The notes under the pieces: generated by a model
The model's database searches: none
Seen by the model: the letters and a program-made list of their open reading frames with translations, nothing else
What the model was told of the DNA's origin: nothing
Shown here: one piece after another, positions 41,827-52,000 of the stretch
Position numbering within the stretch: position 1 is the first letter of the stretch
Layout of the letters: each line of letters begins with the position of its first letter
Translations under genes and position numbers: made by a program
NCBI RefSeq assembly: GCF_000265205.3
Contig: NC_018000.1
Coordinates: 3,906,001-3,970,000, forward strand
Direction: 5' to 3'
DNA length: 64,000 nt
From: Sinorhizobium fredii USDA 257
GTDB lineage: Bacteria > Pseudomonadota > Alphaproteobacteria > Rhizobiales > Rhizobiaceae

Positions 41827-43439
41827 GGTTCGGTCCTGTGCCGCTCGCCGAAGCGGAAGGTGCGATTCTGGCGCATTCGGTGAAGTCTGCGGAACGCAAG
41901 CTGGCAAAAGGCCATCGCCTGAGCGCGGATGACCTCGCGATGCTTGCCGAGGCCGATATCCGGGAGGTCATTGTCGCCCGGCTCGACCCGAAGGATCTGC
42001 CGGAGGACGAAGCCGCGGCTCGGGTCGCGGCCGCCATTGCCCCGGATCATCTCCGCCTCTCGCCAGCCGCTACCGGCCGGGTCAATGTCTACGCCACGGC
42101 GACGGGTCTCTTCGTCGCTGATCGCTCGATCATCGACAGGGTGAACCGCATCGATCCGGCGATTACGCTCGCCTGCCTTGCAGACCATGTCGCCGTCGAG
42201 GCCGGCGACATGGTCGCGACGATCAAGATCATCCCTTTGGCGGTGCCAGAAAAATTCGTTGAGCAAGCGGCGGCAGCACTCCGCGCCGAACCCGCCTTCG
42301 AAGTGAAGCCCTTCGCGCCGCGGCGCGCCGCCTTGATTGCAACCGAGTTGCCGTCGCTGAAGCCCCAGGTGATGAACAAGACGCATGCGGTGCTGGCGGC
42401 GCGGCTGGCGCGATCCGGCAGCCGCCTTGATACGGAGCGTCGCGTCGCTCACAGCGAGACCGCCGTCGCCGGGGCGATTGCCGAACTGAGGGCTTCGCAT
42501 GAGCTGCTGATCGTTTTCGGGGCCTCCGCCGTCGCTGACCCTGACGACGTCGTGCCGGCCGCCATCCGACGCGCCGGTGGGACCGTCGAGCATGTCGGCA
42601 TGCCGGTTGACCCCGGCAACCTGCTCGTCCTTGGCCGCTTGGGGGACATCCCCGTCGTCGGCGCGCCCGGATGTGCCCGCAGCCCAAGGGAAAATGGCTT
42701 CGACTGGATCCTCGACCGGCTGCTCGCCGGCGAGTGGCCAAGTCCAGCCGACATTGCCGGCCTTGGCGTCGGCGGTCTGCTCAAGGAAATCCCGTCGCGG
42801 CCGCAGCCGCGGGAAGTGGCAGTCGGGCCGCAGCCCGGGCCGGTCGCGATCGTTGTGCTCGCGGCCGGCCGAGCAAGCCGGATGGGACCGGCTGGAAAAC
42901 ACAAGCTTCTTGCCGAGTTCGATGGCGTCCCGCTGGTTCGCCGTTCCGTCGAGACGGCCCTTGCCGCCGGCCAAGGCAAGGTCGTCGTGGTTACCGGATA
43001 TCGCGAGGATGAGATCCGGGCCGCATTAGGCGGCCTGCCGGTCACGTTTGTTTCGAATCCCGATTACGAGAGCGGCATGGCGTCGTCGCTCGTCGCAGGG
43101 CTGACCGCTATGGAAGAAGAGGCGGGCGGCATGCTGGTGATGCTGGCGGACATGCCGGGTGTCACCTCCGGGCATCTGTCGAAGATGTTGGCGGCTTTCG
43201 ATGCTGAAAATGGCCGCGCCGTCGTGCGGGCGGTCACGGAGGGCCAGCGCGGAAACCCGGTCATCCTGCCGCGGTCCACCTTTGCAGCGGTCCGGCAGCT
43301 CTTGGGCGACGTGGGGGCGAGACATATTGTCGAGCGCAGCGGTCTTCCGGTGATCGATGTCGAACTCGGCGCCGCCGCGCGCCTCGACGTCGATACACCC
43401 GAAGCAGTCCTGGCCGCCGGCGGCATATTGAAGGATTGA
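41823..43439 (+). CDS. Molybdopterin-binding (MoeA-like) / MocA-like nucleotidyltransferase fusion
   Basis: A 538-residue two-part protein. Residues 1-340 are MoeA/MPT-binding-like (PLAEAEGAILAHSVKSAERKL, THAVLAARLARSGSRLDTERR, ELLIVFGASAVADPDDVVP). Residues 345-538 are a MobA/MocA-type nucleotidyltransferase (IVVLAAGRASRMGPAGKHKLLAEFDG, VVVVTGYREDEI, LVMLADMPGVT, GQRGNPVILPRS). MocA adds CMP to Mo-molybdopterin for CO dehydrogenase/xanthine dehydrogenase-type enzymes. The fusion would combine Mo handling and nucleotide transfer and follows the XdhC genes in one operon. Confidence 0.88.
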   Translation: MRFGPVPLAEAEGAILAHSVKSAERKLAKGHRLSADDLAMLAEADIREVIVARLDPKDLPEDEAAARVAAAIAPDHLRLSPAATGRVNVYATATGLFVADRSIIDRVNRIDPAITLACLADHVAVEAGDMVATIKIIPLAVPEKFVEQAAAALRAEPAFEVKPFAPRRAALIATELPSLKPQVMNKTHAVLAARLARSGSRLDTERRVAHSETAVAGAIAELRASHELLIVFGASAVADPDDVVPAAIRRAGGTVEHVGMPVDPGNLLVLGRLGDIPVVGAPGCARSPRENGFDWILDRLLAGEWPSPADIAGLGVGGLLKEIPSRPQPREVAVGPQPGPVAIVVLAAGRASRMGPAGKHKLLAEFDGVPLVRRSVETALAAGQGKVVVVTGYREDEIRAALGGLPVTFVSNPDYESGMASSLVAGLTAMEEEAGGMLVMLADMPGVTSGHLSKMLAAFDAENGRAVVRAVTEGQRGNPVILPRSTFAAVRQLLGDVGARHIVERSGLPVIDVELGAAARLDVDTPEAVLAAGGILKD

Positions 43440-43442
43440 GCG

Positions 43443-43760
43443 ATGGACAATGCTGCGATCGAGGAAATGTTCGAGACACTGGGGCCGATCAGCATTCGCC
43501 GCATGTTCGGCGGCAAGGGCATTTATTGCGACGGCGTCATTCTCGCGGTCGAGGTTGACGGGGAGATCCTTTTGAAAGGCGACGCCGAAACGGTTCCGGA
43601 ATTCGAGGGGGCCGGCGGCCGGCAATGGGCTTACGACGGCAAGGGCAAGCCGGTGAAAATGCCCTATTGGAGTATACCTGAGGCGGCCTATGACGAGCCG
43701 GAGGAAATGGCCCGCTGGGTGAAGCTAGCCTACGCGGCCGCGCGCAGGGCGAAGAAGTAG
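43443..43760 (+). CDS. TfoX N-terminal-domain protein
   Basis: A 105-residue single TfoX/Sxy N-domain (FETLGPISIRRMFGGKGIYCDG, VDGEILLKGDAETVPEFE, MPYWSIPEAAYDEPEEMARW). In gamma-proteobacteria TfoX controls competence, but the short stand-alone form is widespread in rhizobia with unknown role. It starts 3 bases after the MoeA/MocA-like stop, so it may share that transcript, and is convergent with the Nudix gene. Confidence 0.88.
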   Translation: MDNAAIEEMFETLGPISIRRMFGGKGIYCDGVILAVEVDGEILLKGDAETVPEFEGAGGRQWAYDGKGKPVKMPYWSIPEAAYDEPEEMARWVKLAYAAARRAKK

Positions 43761-43768
43761 CGGCACTG

Positions 43769-44176
43769 CTAACCGAGCGCGCGCACCGCATCGGCGGCGA
43801 AGCGGGACAATGGCTGGGGCAGGGCGGAAAGGTCGAACCAGCCTATATCGGAAAGCTTGTCCGGTTCGGTGAGGCGCGCTTCGCCTGAAAAATCATTGGT
43901 CGCATAGATCAGCGAGATCCAGTGCTGGCGATCGGCTTCGATCATCTGCTCGCTGATGCAAAGAAAGCGCGTCGAACGGACCGAGAGGCCGCTTTCCTCT
44001 TCTGCTTCCCGTCGCGCGGCATCCTCCGCGCGCTCCATGTGGTCGACCTTGCCGCCGACGATGCTCCAGTGGCCGGCCTCCGGTGCCTTCAGGCGTCGGC
44101 AGAGAAGGATCTTGCCGTCCCGCAGGATCGCAAGGCCGCAGCCGAGGCCCGGAAAGTCGATGCCGGGGAAAGCCAT
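43769..44176 (-). CDS. Nudix hydrolase
   Basis: A 135-residue Nudix protein. The box is complete: GKVDHMERAEDAARREAEEE, then SGL, fitting GX5EX7REUXEEXGU. The surrounding fold is normal (LLCRRLKAPEAGHWSIVGG; ISLIYATNDFSGEA). It hydrolyses a nucleoside diphosphate linked to another moiety; the substrate is unknown. Convergent with the TfoX gene and 10 bases downstream of the helicase stop on the same strand. Confidence 0.92.
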   Translation of the reverse strand: MAFPGIDFPGLGCGLAILRDGKILLCRRLKAPEAGHWSIVGGKVDHMERAEDAARREAEEESGLSVRSTRFLCISEQMIEADRQHWISLIYATNDFSGEARLTEPDKLSDIGWFDLSALPQPLSRFAADAVRALG

Positions 44177-44186
44177 GGGCCGGCTA

Positions 44187-45692
44187 TCAAGCCTTGCCGA
44201 TGATCAGCATGAAGGCCGGGATCTCGTCGCCGAAGCCGACCGGCGTCGGGCCATCGTCATAATCGCGGCGATTGCGGTTGCGACGGTCGCGATTGTCGTC
44301 ATTGGCGGCGTTCTGCGCCCGGCCGGGACGCTCATTGCGGCTTGCATGGACCTGCTTGTTGTCGGCGCTACGTTCCGGTTTCACGGCTTCCGCCCTTTCT
44401 GCGACTGGTTCGAATTCGGTCACGTTATCGACACGGGCAGTATCGGTTTTATGATCGCCGCGTGCCCGACCGGAGCGTTCCACATCTTTTTTGCGATCCC
44501 TGCGGCCGTCGCGGCCGCGCTCGCGCCGGCCGTCATGGCTTTCCATCGGCTCGGGCAGTTGCGAAAGGTCGCCACTCAGCCACTCGACCTTCTCGCCGAT
44601 CAGCTTCTCGATGGCGTCGGAGAACTTCGTGTCGCGCTTCGTCACGATCGTGAAGGAAGCGCCGGAGCGTCCGGCCCGGCCGGTACGGCCGATGCGGTGC
44701 ACATAGTCTTCCGCGTGGATCGGCACATCGAAATTGAAGACGTGGCTGACGTCCGGAATGTCAAGGCCGCGCGCCGCGACGTCCGAAGCAACGAGCAACT
44801 GGATATTGCCGTCCTTGAAGCTGGCCAGCATCGCCATGCGAGAGCGCTGGTCCATGTCGCCGTGCAGGGCACCAACCGAGAAGCCATGGCGGTCGAGCGA
44901 GCGGAAGAGCTCGGCGACGTCCTTCTTGCGGTTGCAGAAGATGATCGCGTTCTTGAGTTCGCCCTGAGCGCGGATGAGATCCCGCAGCACGGCGCGCTTT
45001 TCGTAATCCTTTCCGTGCGCGGCGACGAAGCGCTGCGTCACGGTGATTGCCGCCGAGGCGGGGCGGGCGACTTCCACCCGCTCAGGGTTCTGCAGGAACC
45101 GGTCGGCGAGCTTCTGAATTTCCGGCGGCATGGTTGCTGAGAAGAACAGCGTCTGGCGGGTGAAGGGAATAAGCTTCGCGATCCGCTCGATATCCGGGAT
45201 GAAGCCCATGTCGAGCATACGGTCGGCTTCGTCGATGACGAGGATCTCCACGCCGGACATCAGGAGCTTGCCGCGCTCGAAATGATCGAGCAGGCGGCCG
45301 GGCGTGCAGATCAGAACGTCGGCGCCGCGCTCGAGCTTGCGGTCCTGCTCGTCGAAGGAGACGCCGCCGATCAAGAGCGCAATATTGAGCTTGTGATTCT
45401 TGCCGTACTTGTCGAAGTTCTCTGTAACCTGCGCCGCAAGCTCGCGGGTGGGCTCCAGGATCAAGGTGCGCGGCATACGTGCACGCGCGCGGCCCTTTTC
45501 CAGGAGCGTCAACATCGGCAGCACGAAGGACGCCGTCTTGCCCGTGCCGGTCTGCGCGATGCCAAGGATGTCGCGACGCTGAAGGGCCGGCGGAATGGCG
45601 CCCACTTGGATCGGTGTCGGCGTTGTGTAGCCCGCGTCAGTAACTGCGGAGAGAACTTTTTGGCTCAGGCCAAGGTCAGCAAAATTGGTCAA
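44187..45692 (-). CDS. DEAD-box RNA helicase (RhlE-like)
   Basis: A 501-residue ATP-dependent RNA helicase. The core motifs are all there: Q motif (TPTPIQVGAIP), I (AQTGTGKTAS), Ia (PTRELAAQ), II (VIDEADRMLDMGF), III (FFSATMP), IV (IIFCNRKK), V (VASDVAARGLDIP) and VI (HRIGRTGRAG). The C-terminal 115 residues are a low-complexity Arg/Asp/Glu/Asn-rich tail (RRERGRDGRRDRKKD, DNRDRRNRNRRDYDD) typical of RhlE proteins and likely RNA-binding. Upstream is about 199 bases without a gene before the M23 gene; cold-shock-type control would fit but was not seen. Confidence 0.95.
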   Translation of the reverse strand: MTNFADLGLSQKVLSAVTDAGYTTPTPIQVGAIPPALQRRDILGIAQTGTGKTASFVLPMLTLLEKGRARARMPRTLILEPTRELAAQVTENFDKYGKNHKLNIALLIGGVSFDEQDRKLERGADVLICTPGRLLDHFERGKLLMSGVEILVIDEADRMLDMGFIPDIERIAKLIPFTRQTLFFSATMPPEIQKLADRFLQNPERVEVARPASAAITVTQRFVAAHGKDYEKRAVLRDLIRAQGELKNAIIFCNRKKDVAELFRSLDRHGFSVGALHGDMDQRSRMAMLASFKDGNIQLLVASDVAARGLDIPDVSHVFNFDVPIHAEDYVHRIGRTGRAGRSGASFTIVTKRDTKFSDAIEKLIGEKVEWLSGDLSQLPEPMESHDGRRERGRDGRRDRKKDVERSGRARGDHKTDTARVDNVTEFEPVAERAEAVKPERSADNKQVHASRNERPGRAQNAANDDNRDRRNRNRRDYDDGPTPVGFGDEIPAFMLIIGKA

Positions 45693-45891
45693 AGGGGAAT
45701 CTGTTTCCGTTCCGGTTCAATAGAACTCTGATCGATCGATGGAAATACACCATCCTATGGCGGCGCTCTTAGGACGAAAGGCGCCGAAAGTCAAGAAATC
45801 CAGCACCTTGACGCTTCGGACGGTAAATAGATGCGAATCTATTGCTTTTCTTGTCAAATTGCCGGCGTGGGCTGCGGACGACTTTGACGCG

Positions 45892-47229
45892 TCAATTCAG
45901 ATAGCCGGCAAGCTTTGTACCGGCGCGCAGGAAGCGCATCGGATCCGCCGCCTGACCGTTCAGGCGAACTTCATAATGCAGATGCGGACCCGTCGAGCGG
46001 CCCGTGCTGCCTGACTGGGCGATCACCTGGTCGGCATCGATGCGATCACCGACATTCACGAGGATCACGGCCAGATGCGCATAGCGCGTCGAGACACCGT
46101 TTCCGTGGTCGATCTCGATCATGTTGCCGTATCCGCCCGCCGGCCCCGCCGCCGTTACGGTTCCCTCTGCGGTCGAGCGAATGCGTGTGCCGGTCGCGGC
46201 GCGGAAGTCGATGCCGGCGTGGAGCGCCAACCGTCCCAAGAAGGGATCCAGCCGATTTCCGAAACTGCTCGTTACGTCGCTTGTCGGCGCGGGACTTTCG
46301 AGCGGGAGCTTCCGTGCAGCGTCGCGGGTCTCTTCCAAGTCGACAAGCGCGCTGTCCAGTGTGGCGAGTGAATGTTCGAAGTCGTCCTGGCTATGCGGCT
46401 CGATGAAAGGTCCACCGATCGCCGATCCGTCGGTCGAAACGGGAGTGGCTGAAGCGTCTGCGGTCTTCGGACCCGGAAGGGCAAACCCTGTGCGCTCGAC
46501 GATCCTCCGGATCGCTTCGGAGGTCCTCTGCGCACTGCTCGTCAACTGCCGAACATGCGCCACCTGGTCACGTTCGATGTCTTTCAGCGAGAGCGTGACT
46601 TTTGAAAAGAGGCGATCCGTACGATCTGAAATGGTCTCGCTTGGACCGCTCGACCGCGCTTGCCGCACGTAGCCAAGCGCAGATGCATGAGCCGGCGCGC
46701 CGGCGTTCTCTTCCGCGATGCCCATGATCTCCTCGATCGCCTGGATGCCGCCCTGGGCGTCGGCGCGTTTCCCGTAGGCGAGGGGTTCGGCGTCCGACAG
46801 CGCGGCCGCTTGTCCGTCGCTCGCGAGCGGCTCGGCATTCCCGGCCAGCGTGCCGAGCCTGCCGCTGCGTGAGGAAAGCTCCAATTGCTGCTGCAGGAGC
46901 TTGTCGACTTTTTCCTCGACGATCTGTTGGTCCAGCAGTTGTCGGCTTGTCACTCGATCGACCTGAGCGCGGAGTGCCGTGATTCGGTCCTCGTATTCAT
47001 GCTGCATGCGCGCTTGGCGGGCGATCGTGCCGCCGATCAGGTCATCGCGAAGCACGAGATAGGTGGTTGCGGCGAGATAGCCGATGCCGAAGACGCCGAT
47101 GAGCGAGGTGGTGACGGCTGCCATCCACGGACGGACAGTCATGTGACGCACCCTGTCTCCGCTTGCGAGGATCAGGACGTGACTTTGCCGGCGCTTGACG
47201 AAGCCCCGGTTTTCCGGACGAACAGACAC
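45892..47229 (-). CDS. M23-family (LytM-type) peptidase
   Basis: A 445-residue envelope protein. An N-terminal cytoplasmic piece and one transmembrane helix (VTTSLIGVFGIGYLAATTYLVL) precede a coiled-coil region (about residues 70-125, RQARMQHEYEDRITALRAQV). The C-terminal M23 domain holds the zinc motifs HAGIDF and HLHYEVR with TSSFGNRLDPF and GYGNMIEIDHGNGVSTRYAHL, so it appears catalytically complete. It probably cuts peptidoglycan cross-links or activates another hydrolase. The start is GTG 47229. Confidence 0.92.
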   Translation of the reverse strand: MSVRPENRGFVKRRQSHVLILASGDRVRHMTVRPWMAAVTTSLIGVFGIGYLAATTYLVLRDDLIGGTIARQARMQHEYEDRITALRAQVDRVTSRQLLDQQIVEEKVDKLLQQQLELSSRSGRLGTLAGNAEPLASDGQAAALSDAEPLAYGKRADAQGGIQAIEEIMGIAEENAGAPAHASALGYVRQARSSGPSETISDRTDRLFSKVTLSLKDIERDQVAHVRQLTSSAQRTSEAIRRIVERTGFALPGPKTADASATPVSTDGSAIGGPFIEPHSQDDFEHSLATLDSALVDLEETRDAARKLPLESPAPTSDVTSSFGNRLDPFLGRLALHAGIDFRAATGTRIRSTAEGTVTAAGPAGGYGNMIEIDHGNGVSTRYAHLAVILVNVGDRIDADQVIAQSGSTGRSTGPHLHYEVRLNGQAADPMRFLRAGTKLAGYLN

Positions 47230-47320
47230 CCCATCACCCCCGCCAGATGCGACCCAACTCGCGTTTGCCCCGAGGGTGATTACACTTTATTAGGGTTAAC
47301 AAAGCGTGTGGTGCGGCCCG

Positions 47321-48148
47321 TTAGATGTTGGTGGAGGCCGTCATTGATCGGTAGAAGGACGGTGTCAAACCGGCCTCGGCCCGCGCGACGTCGTTGAAAG
47401 GCGCCTTCAGCGGCCCGCGAAAGTTCGCCCGCACCAGTGCCTGGAAGGTTGCGGCCGGGTTCTTCTTCTGCCGGGCGCACAGGAAGCGGAACCATTTCGC
47501 GCCGACGGCAACGTGGCCTTTCTCATCTTCATAGATGACATCGAGAACGGCAGCACTTTCATGATCGCCAGTCTCTCTCATCTTCGCCTGCAGTGCCGGT
47601 GTGACGTCCAGGCCGCGCGCCTCCAGGATGAGCGGCACCACGGCCAGGCGCGCGGTCAGATCGTTGCGCGTGTCGTGGGCCGCCTGCCACAGACCATCGT
47701 GGGCCGGCAGGTCGCCATAGTCGGAGCCTAGATCGTTAAGCCTTTGCCGCACCAGCCGAAAATGCTTGGCCTCCTCGAAGGCAACCTGCATCCATCCATC
47801 GAAGAAGGATTGCGGCACGGGCTCCGTGGCGAAGCGAGCGACGATGTCGAGCGCGAGATCGACGGCATTCAATTCGATATGCGCGATCGCATGGAGCAGT
47901 GCGATTCTGCCCTTCGGCGAGCCGAGGGAACGCCGCTTGACCTGTGTCGGCGGCGTGAGGATGGGCTTTTCCGGTCTGCCGGGCCGTGCCGGAACGGGAC
48001 GATCGAGCGGCGATCGCAAGGAGAGCGTCCGCGCTTGCCAGCGCCGTGTGGCCTTCTGCGCGAGCTCGGTTTTGACGGTCAGGTCACTTGCGCGGAGCGC
48101 TTCGACGGCAGCGCCGCGCAGACTGTGGAATTGCGGGAGCACGGCCAT
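47321..48148 (-). CDS. DUF455 ferritin-like protein
   Basis: A 275-residue protein with the DUF455 helices (RIALLHAIAHIELNAVDLALDI, QVAFEEAKHFRLVRQRLNDLGSDYGDLPAHDGLW in pieces, DVIYEDEKGHVAVGAKWFRF). The repeated E-x-x-H pairs (HIELN, EEAKH, EDEKGH) form a likely di-iron site of the ferritin/ribonucleotide-reductase-like fold. Function is unknown in the family. It starts 7 bases after the peroxiredoxin stop, so the two are co-transcribed. Confidence 0.9.
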   Translation of the reverse strand: MAVLPQFHSLRGAAVEALRASDLTVKTELAQKATRRWQARTLSLRSPLDRPVPARPGRPEKPILTPPTQVKRRSLGSPKGRIALLHAIAHIELNAVDLALDIVARFATEPVPQSFFDGWMQVAFEEAKHFRLVRQRLNDLGSDYGDLPAHDGLWQAAHDTRNDLTARLAVVPLILEARGLDVTPALQAKMRETGDHESAAVLDVIYEDEKGHVAVGAKWFRFLCARQKKNPAATFQALVRANFRGPLKAPFNDVARAEAGLTPSFYRSMTASTNI

Positions 48149-48155
48149 CGATCGC

Positions 48156-48632
48156 TCAGCCGGTACGCAGAGCTTTCGCCGCGGTGAGAACGTCCTCGGC
48201 GTGCCCGTCCACCCGGACCTTTTCCCAGACGTGATTGATGATGCCCGCCGCGTCGATCAGAAAAGTCGTCCGTTCGACCCCCATATATTTGCGGCCGTAC
48301 AGGCTCTTTTCCGCCCAGACGCCATAGGCGTTGACGACAGTTTTCTCCTCGTCCGCCGCAAGCGCGACGGCGAGGTCGTGCTTCTTGGCAAATCGGTCAT
48401 GGCTTTTGACCGAATCGGGCGAGATACCGATCAGCGCCACACCGGCCGACGCGAACGCTTCCGAGAGGCCGGAGAAGGAAATCGCTTCCACGGTGCAGGT
48501 CTTGGTGTCGTCCTTAGGATAGAAGAACAACACAACCGGCTTGCCGCGAAGAGCAGACAATGAAATCGAGCCGCCGCCGTCGCGAGCAAGTTCGAATTCC
48601 GGGGCGGGATCGCCGGGCCGCAAAGGTGCCAT
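48156..48632 (-). CDS. Bcp-type peroxiredoxin with a single cysteine
   Basis: A 158-residue thioredoxin-fold peroxidase (PGDPAPEFELARDGGGSISL, VVLFFYPKDDTKTCTVEAI, GVERTTFLIDAAG). Peroxidatic Cys46 is present in TKTCT, but the usual resolving Cys five residues on (TPGCTTEAC) is Ile51, and no other cysteine exists in the protein. It should therefore work as a 1-Cys enzyme with an external thiol. MAPLRPGD is the family start; the frame beyond to 48689 is unlikely. Co-transcribed with the DUF455 gene. Confidence 0.92.
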   Translation of the reverse strand: MAPLRPGDPAPEFELARDGGGSISLSALRGKPVVLFFYPKDDTKTCTVEAISFSGLSEAFASAGVALIGISPDSVKSHDRFAKKHDLAVALAADEEKTVVNAYGVWAEKSLYGRKYMGVERTTFLIDAAGIINHVWEKVRVDGHAEDVLTAAKALRTG

Positions 48633-49046
48633 GATTAAGCCTTTCTTACGCCAAGTTTTATCGACATTTCGCAAATAGGGGATACCCAAGATCGTCGCGG
48701 TCCGTCCAGCAGGTTTGCGACTGCATTGACAGCCGCCCGACGGCTTTTATGGCTACGAGCCGTAAAGAATGCCACGTCGCGGGACAAAGGGCACTCCAGC
48801 GCCGCGTCCCTTCAGACGCACACGGATCGCTGTAGCGCTTTGAATTGCTGCATGTTTTATCCTTGTTCGGCTTCGACCTGGGAAACCTGCAGTAGGCTGT
48901 CGCGCGCTTTCCACAGCAACCACAGCGAAGCGTGGTGACTTGGTTCGGCGACTTATGATCTACAGGATACAACGATCCGGCGCGCATGATGGCGATCCGG
49001 ACAGGAAGAATGCAATGCAGCAAGCAGGTGGAGGAATCCCGCGCCG
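48633..49046. other. Intergenic region of about 414 bases
   Basis: It separates the divergent peroxiredoxin and AsmA-like genes. A repeat-like segment occupies about 48790-48897. I see no gene or RNA in the rest, although both promoters must lie here. Confidence 0.5.
48790..48897. repeat. Degenerate rhizobial intergenic repeat
   Basis: The stretch from CTCCAGCGCCGCGTC through CGCTGTAGCGCTTTGAATTG and CTGCATGTTTTATCCTTGTT to CCTGCAGTAGG resembles, from memory, an abundant Sinorhizobium intergenic element (usually ...CGCTGTAGCACTTTGAATTG, then CTGCATGTTT...). This copy looks diverged at several positions. Confidence 0.5.
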
Positions 49047-52000
49047 ATGAGTGATATCCGCGGCGAAAGGGTTTGCTTTCGCAAGGAAGACATCGTCGCG
49101 CTGGACGCGCTGCCCTCGGCCCAGGCCCGTGACCCGGTTATTGTGCACACGCCCCTGTCCGGTGGCATGCTGCGTCGTTTCGGCAAGATTCTGCTCTGCT
49201 TTTCGCTTGTGGCCTTCGTCGTCATCGCGTCGTTAGTCGCGGTTATCGAAAGCGGGCTCGCCGACGGTCCCTTGAACGCTCGTGCGCGCACTGCGCTCAA
49301 CACTGCCCTTGGCGCCAACTACAATGCCGAGGTCGAAAGCACAGTTATCCGTGTCACTGGCCAGGGCGCGCTTGCGCTCAAGGCGCGCGGGGTGACACTG
49401 AACGACCGCGCCTCCGGCCGCCCGGTCGCCAAGCTGGCGGCCGTCTCGATCGCACTTGATCCTTTGGCCCTGATGACCGGCCGCATAGCCGTGTCGCGGC
49501 TGGAAGCGGAAGGAGGGGAGCTCGATACAGGGTTGTTGCCGCGTGGCGAGCCCATAGACCTGACGGCGATTCGTATCGCGGACACCGGCACGGCGCTCGA
49601 AAAGCTGTTCGCGCATATCGATGCGATGTCGCGGCTGACGGCGCGGAGTGCGACACGGACCGTTCAGCTTTCGGATCTGACGCTGTCTGTGACCGGATCC
49701 CGCGGGCGGATCGTTCCGGTCGATGTAAGGATGCTTGCATTCAGCCGCGACGCCGATGGCGCCATCCGCGTCGACGGCTCCATTGCCATCGACGGCAAGG
49801 AAGCACAGCTCGAGGCGAGGGCCGTCGGCCAGGACGAACACATCGCCGGCATCGAGGCGGTCTTTAGATCCCTGCCGCTGTCGCCTTTTCTGTACCACGA
49901 CAAATCCGGCAGCGAGGATGCCTTCGGGATCGACGCTGCCGCCGAGGTCAGCCTCAGAGCGACGCGCGCCGCGGACAGCGCGAAGCCGGCCTTGGAGGTC
50001 GGCATCAGGACTTCTCAGGGATCATTTCACGCCGGAGGACTCGTCTCCGCGCTCAAGCCGTCGGAACTGAACGCTTCCTACGATTTCGAACGCGCTTCGG
50101 TCGAGATATTGCCGTCAGCGGTCAAGATCGGACGCTCGGTCTTTCCCTTCACCGGTGCCTTGATTGACCTAGACAAAGTCTCCGATGGAAGCCAGACGGG
50201 CTTTGCCGTCGATCTGCTGCTGAAAGACGCGAGCTCCGAGCCGGAAGACATGCAGGAGCGTCCGCTATCCTTCGACGCGAAGGCGAATGGCCGATTCGAA
50301 ACTGGTAGCCACCGGCTGATCTTCGACCAGCTGGCCATATCGAGCCCGCTCGGATCCATGGCGGGCTCGCTCGCGGTCGCCTTCGGCAAGACGTCGCCTC
50401 AGATCGATTTCGCTGCGGTGAGCGACCACATGCAGCCAACGGCGATCAAGCAATTGTGGCCCTGGTGGGTAGCCAAGGGCGCCCGACGATGGGCGATCGG
50501 CAATCTCTTCGGCGGTACGGTGACGGATGCGCGCATAGAGGTGTCGATCCCGGAGGGACGAATTGCGAACAGTGATGGCGAACTGAAGCTCAACGAGGAC
50601 GAGCTCAATATCAACTTCTCTATAGATAACACGCGCGTCAACATCGCCGGCGAAATTCCGCCGCTGCGCGATACCGCCGGGCATTTCAAACTGAGTGGCG
50701 AACGCATGACGGTCGACGTTCGGCGCGGCGCGGCGTTTTTCCCGTCCGGACGCTCCGTGGCTCTGAACGGCGGCGACTTCGTCATTCCGGATGTCTACAG
50801 CAAGCCGCTGATGGCGGAGATGAAGATCGAGGTCGGCGGCGAGGCCGACTCCATTGCCGAGCTTGTCAGTTACAAGCCGATCCGGGCCCTGCAGAAGACC
50901 CCCTTCGTGCCCGAGGATTTTACCGGCCCGATGAGCGCATTGGTCGGTGCCCGCTTCGGCCTGATCTCAAATCAGAATCCACCGCCGCCCTTATGGCAAG
51001 CGGAAATGCAGTTGCAGAAGGTGTCGATAAACCGGCCGGTTTCCGGCCGCGAGATCGCCGATCTGTCGGGAGCGATGCGGATCGACAACACCCGAGCGGT
51101 TCTCGACGCCGATGCTCTGATCGACGGCGCAGAAATGCGCATCGCCCTGACCGAGCCGGTGGATCCGAAGGCGAATGTCAAGCGGACACGCGCGATCTCC
51201 GGAACTCTCGACGATGCGGCGCGCCGCAAGATCGCCCCTGCCTTGTCCGGCATCGTCAGCGGGCCGGTCGGCGTGGAGGTGGCGCTTTCGGATGACGGCA
51301 GTCAGTCCGTCAAGGCGGATCTCGGAAAAGCGGCCCTGTCACTGCCGTGGATCGGCTGGAACAAGGGCGCCGGCATTGCCGCCAATGCCGAATTCACGGT
51401 GAAGAAAAGCGAGACTCTGACGGAGATAGCTGATTTCCGCATCCAGGGCGATGGATTCGGTGCAGCCGGAGATCTCCGCGTCGACGACCGCGGCCTCGCA
51501 TCGGCCCGATTGCACGACGTGCGCCTGACCAACGGCGACGATTTTGCCGTGACAGTCGAGCGAGCAAGGGGCGGTCATGTGGTGACACTCACCGGCTCGT
51601 CGGCAGATATCAGGCTGCCGCTGGCGCGAGCGAAGGGCGAGTCCGGCTCCGGTGCCGACGGCAATGTGAAGATCAGCGCCCGGCTCGACCGTGTCGTCGG
51701 CTTCAACGGCGAGGTCCTTTCCAATGTGAGCTTTGCTCACTCGAGCCGCGGGCAAGAGATCGACGATATCGACCTGTCGGCGGTAACCACAAGCGGGCAG
51801 GCGGTGGTCGCCAGGATGGTGAAGGCGGGGCCGGACAACACGCTGGAACTGACCACGAGTGACGCGGGCGCTCTGGCCCGCTTTACCGACATCTATCGCA
51901 ACATGCGCGGCGGTCTCTTGAACCTGCGACTCCGAGATCGCGGCGCCAGATCCTGGCGTGGTACAGTAGATCTGCGCAAATTTTCCCTCATCGGCGAGCA

